Origin: Microbacterium sp. No. 7
GTDB lineage: Bacteria > Actinomycetota > Actinomycetes > Actinomycetales > Microbacteriaceae
NCBI RefSeq assembly: GCF_001314225.1
Contig: NZ_CP012697.1
Span: 2,728,001 to 2,792,000, forward strand
Direction: 5' to 3'
DNA length: 64,000 nucleotides
Below, piece by piece: positions 63,521 to 64,000 of the stretch. Below the pieces are notes generated by a model. It was not told where the DNA came from. It made no database searches and worked only from the letters and a program-made list of their open reading frames with translations. The position numbers and the translations under genes were made by a program. The first letter of the stretch is position 1, and each line of letters opens with the position of its first letter.

Positions 63521-64000
63521 TCAGGATGCCGGGACCAGCACCGGCCGGGTCGCGTACGCGGCGTCGCGGACGACGCGATCGCCGAGCGGCGCCGACAGCT
63601 CGACGGAGAACGGCGTCGGGGGGTTCGACGGGCAGTTGGCCTCCCGGAAGGGCCGCACGCCGAGCACGATGTCGACCGTGGCCGGCGTCTCGGTGAGCGA
63701 GACGAGCTCGATGCGGCCGGTCGCGTCCTGGCCCGACGCACAGTCCATCTCGGTCACGAGCAGGTGCAGCACCGTGCTGTCGGCGGAGATCGTGTAGGCG
63801 GGATCGAGCCGGATCGTCGGGGCCCCCAGATCGCCGAGGTCTTGCCGGACGGCGCACGAGAACAGGCCCGCGGATCGCCAGCCGCCGTCGCCCTGGGACT
63901 CGAGCACGAGTGCCTGGTGACGAGGGGGCAGCATCGATGGCGTCGGATCGATGGAGGGCTCGGGGCCGAGCAGCAGAAGCTGCTCCGTGGTCCGCGATGC
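63521..64000 (-). CDS. Unknown protein, N-terminus beyond window
   Basis: The frame is open from the window edge to the TGA at 63521-63523, so at least 159 C-terminal residues are seen and the start lies outside; the internal ATG at 63934 is probably not the start. Predicted soluble and beta-rich (TISADSTVLHLLVTEMDCAS, GRIELVSLTETPATVDIVLG) with three cysteines. No family recognised; possibly the mature part of a secreted or lipoprotein, but no signal can be seen. Confidence 0.6.
   Translation of the reverse strand, partial: ASRTTEQLLLLGPEPSIDPTPSMLPPRHQALVLESQGDGGWRSAGLFSCAVRQDLGDLGAPTIRLDPAYTISADSTVLHLLVTEMDCASGQDATGRIELVSLTETPATVDIVLGVRPFREANCPSNPPTPFSVELSAPLGDRVVRDAAYATRPVLVPAS

Overview
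The window is high-GC, densely coded DNA from an actinobacterium, most likely a Microbacterium-like member of the Microbacteriaceae. This rests on WhiA, RbpA and OpcA, the gap-pgk-tpiA-secG order, the diheme QcrC and Rieske QcrA of a bc1-aa3 respiratory supercomplex, many GTG starts and 1-4 base stop/start overlaps. It is an inference from gene content; no rRNA or other taxonomic marker is present. I found no tRNA, rRNA, CRISPR array or replication origin.

Layout. Positions 1-4207 hold the oxidative pentose phosphate set (tal, partial; zwf; opcA; pgl) on the plus strand. Facing it, 4208-15505 is a minus-strand housekeeping block read from uvrA through uvrC, rapZ, whiA, sodA, gap, pgk, tpiA and secG to rbpA. 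An OhrR-like regulator, a small Cys-rich protein, a ChrA-type transporter and a TIGR01777-type epimerase follow (15551-18584). From 18.6 to 23.2 kb lies an accessory patch: a DUF222-HNH endonuclease gene with an internal repeat-built linker, three copies of a palindromic interspersed element, and an intact IS21-family insertion sequence with terminal inverted repeats and a 5-bp target duplication. uvrB, coaE and rpsA follow on the minus strand. They are separated by two accessory loci: a DUF4956 / VTC-type polyphosphate-polymerase / Cthe_2159-type lipoprotein cassette (26.2-29.4 kb), and an SDR / PxpBC fusion / biotin carboxylase operon (30.7-35.0 kb).

From 36.8 to 39.8 kb there is a YchJ-like protein, a lipoprotein plus PKD-type secreted protein pair, a tandem/palindromic repeat block and a stand-alone 5'-3' exonuclease. 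trpD, ctaE-qcrC-qcrA-qcrB (plus) and ctaF-ctaD-ctaC (minus) encode most of the bc1-aa3 respiratory chain, the two oxidase loci facing each other across a repeat block and one small gene. erpA, a GAF/HTH regulator divergent from a flavin monooxygenase, an M20 dipeptidase, a DUF3043 protein, pyrD, nrdR, hisD, a repeat-bearing membrane protein and dnaE follow. The window closes with another copy of the palindromic element, a Nudix hydrolase and a truncated unknown gene.

The most interesting non-gene signal is the interspersed palindromic element at 20.6-20.9, 23.1 and 62.7-62.9 kb. Its hairpin stems change sequence between copies while staying complementary. Its paired copies share a 19-bp spacer, and its outer end motif is tandemly reiterated beside two of the loci. 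Two unrelated repeat blocks (38.7 and 45.4 kb) have comparable designs. The most interesting gene system is the DUF4956-VTC-Cthe_2159 cassette, which looks like a split bacterial counterpart of a membrane polyphosphate polymerase coupled to an exported beta-helix lipoprotein.
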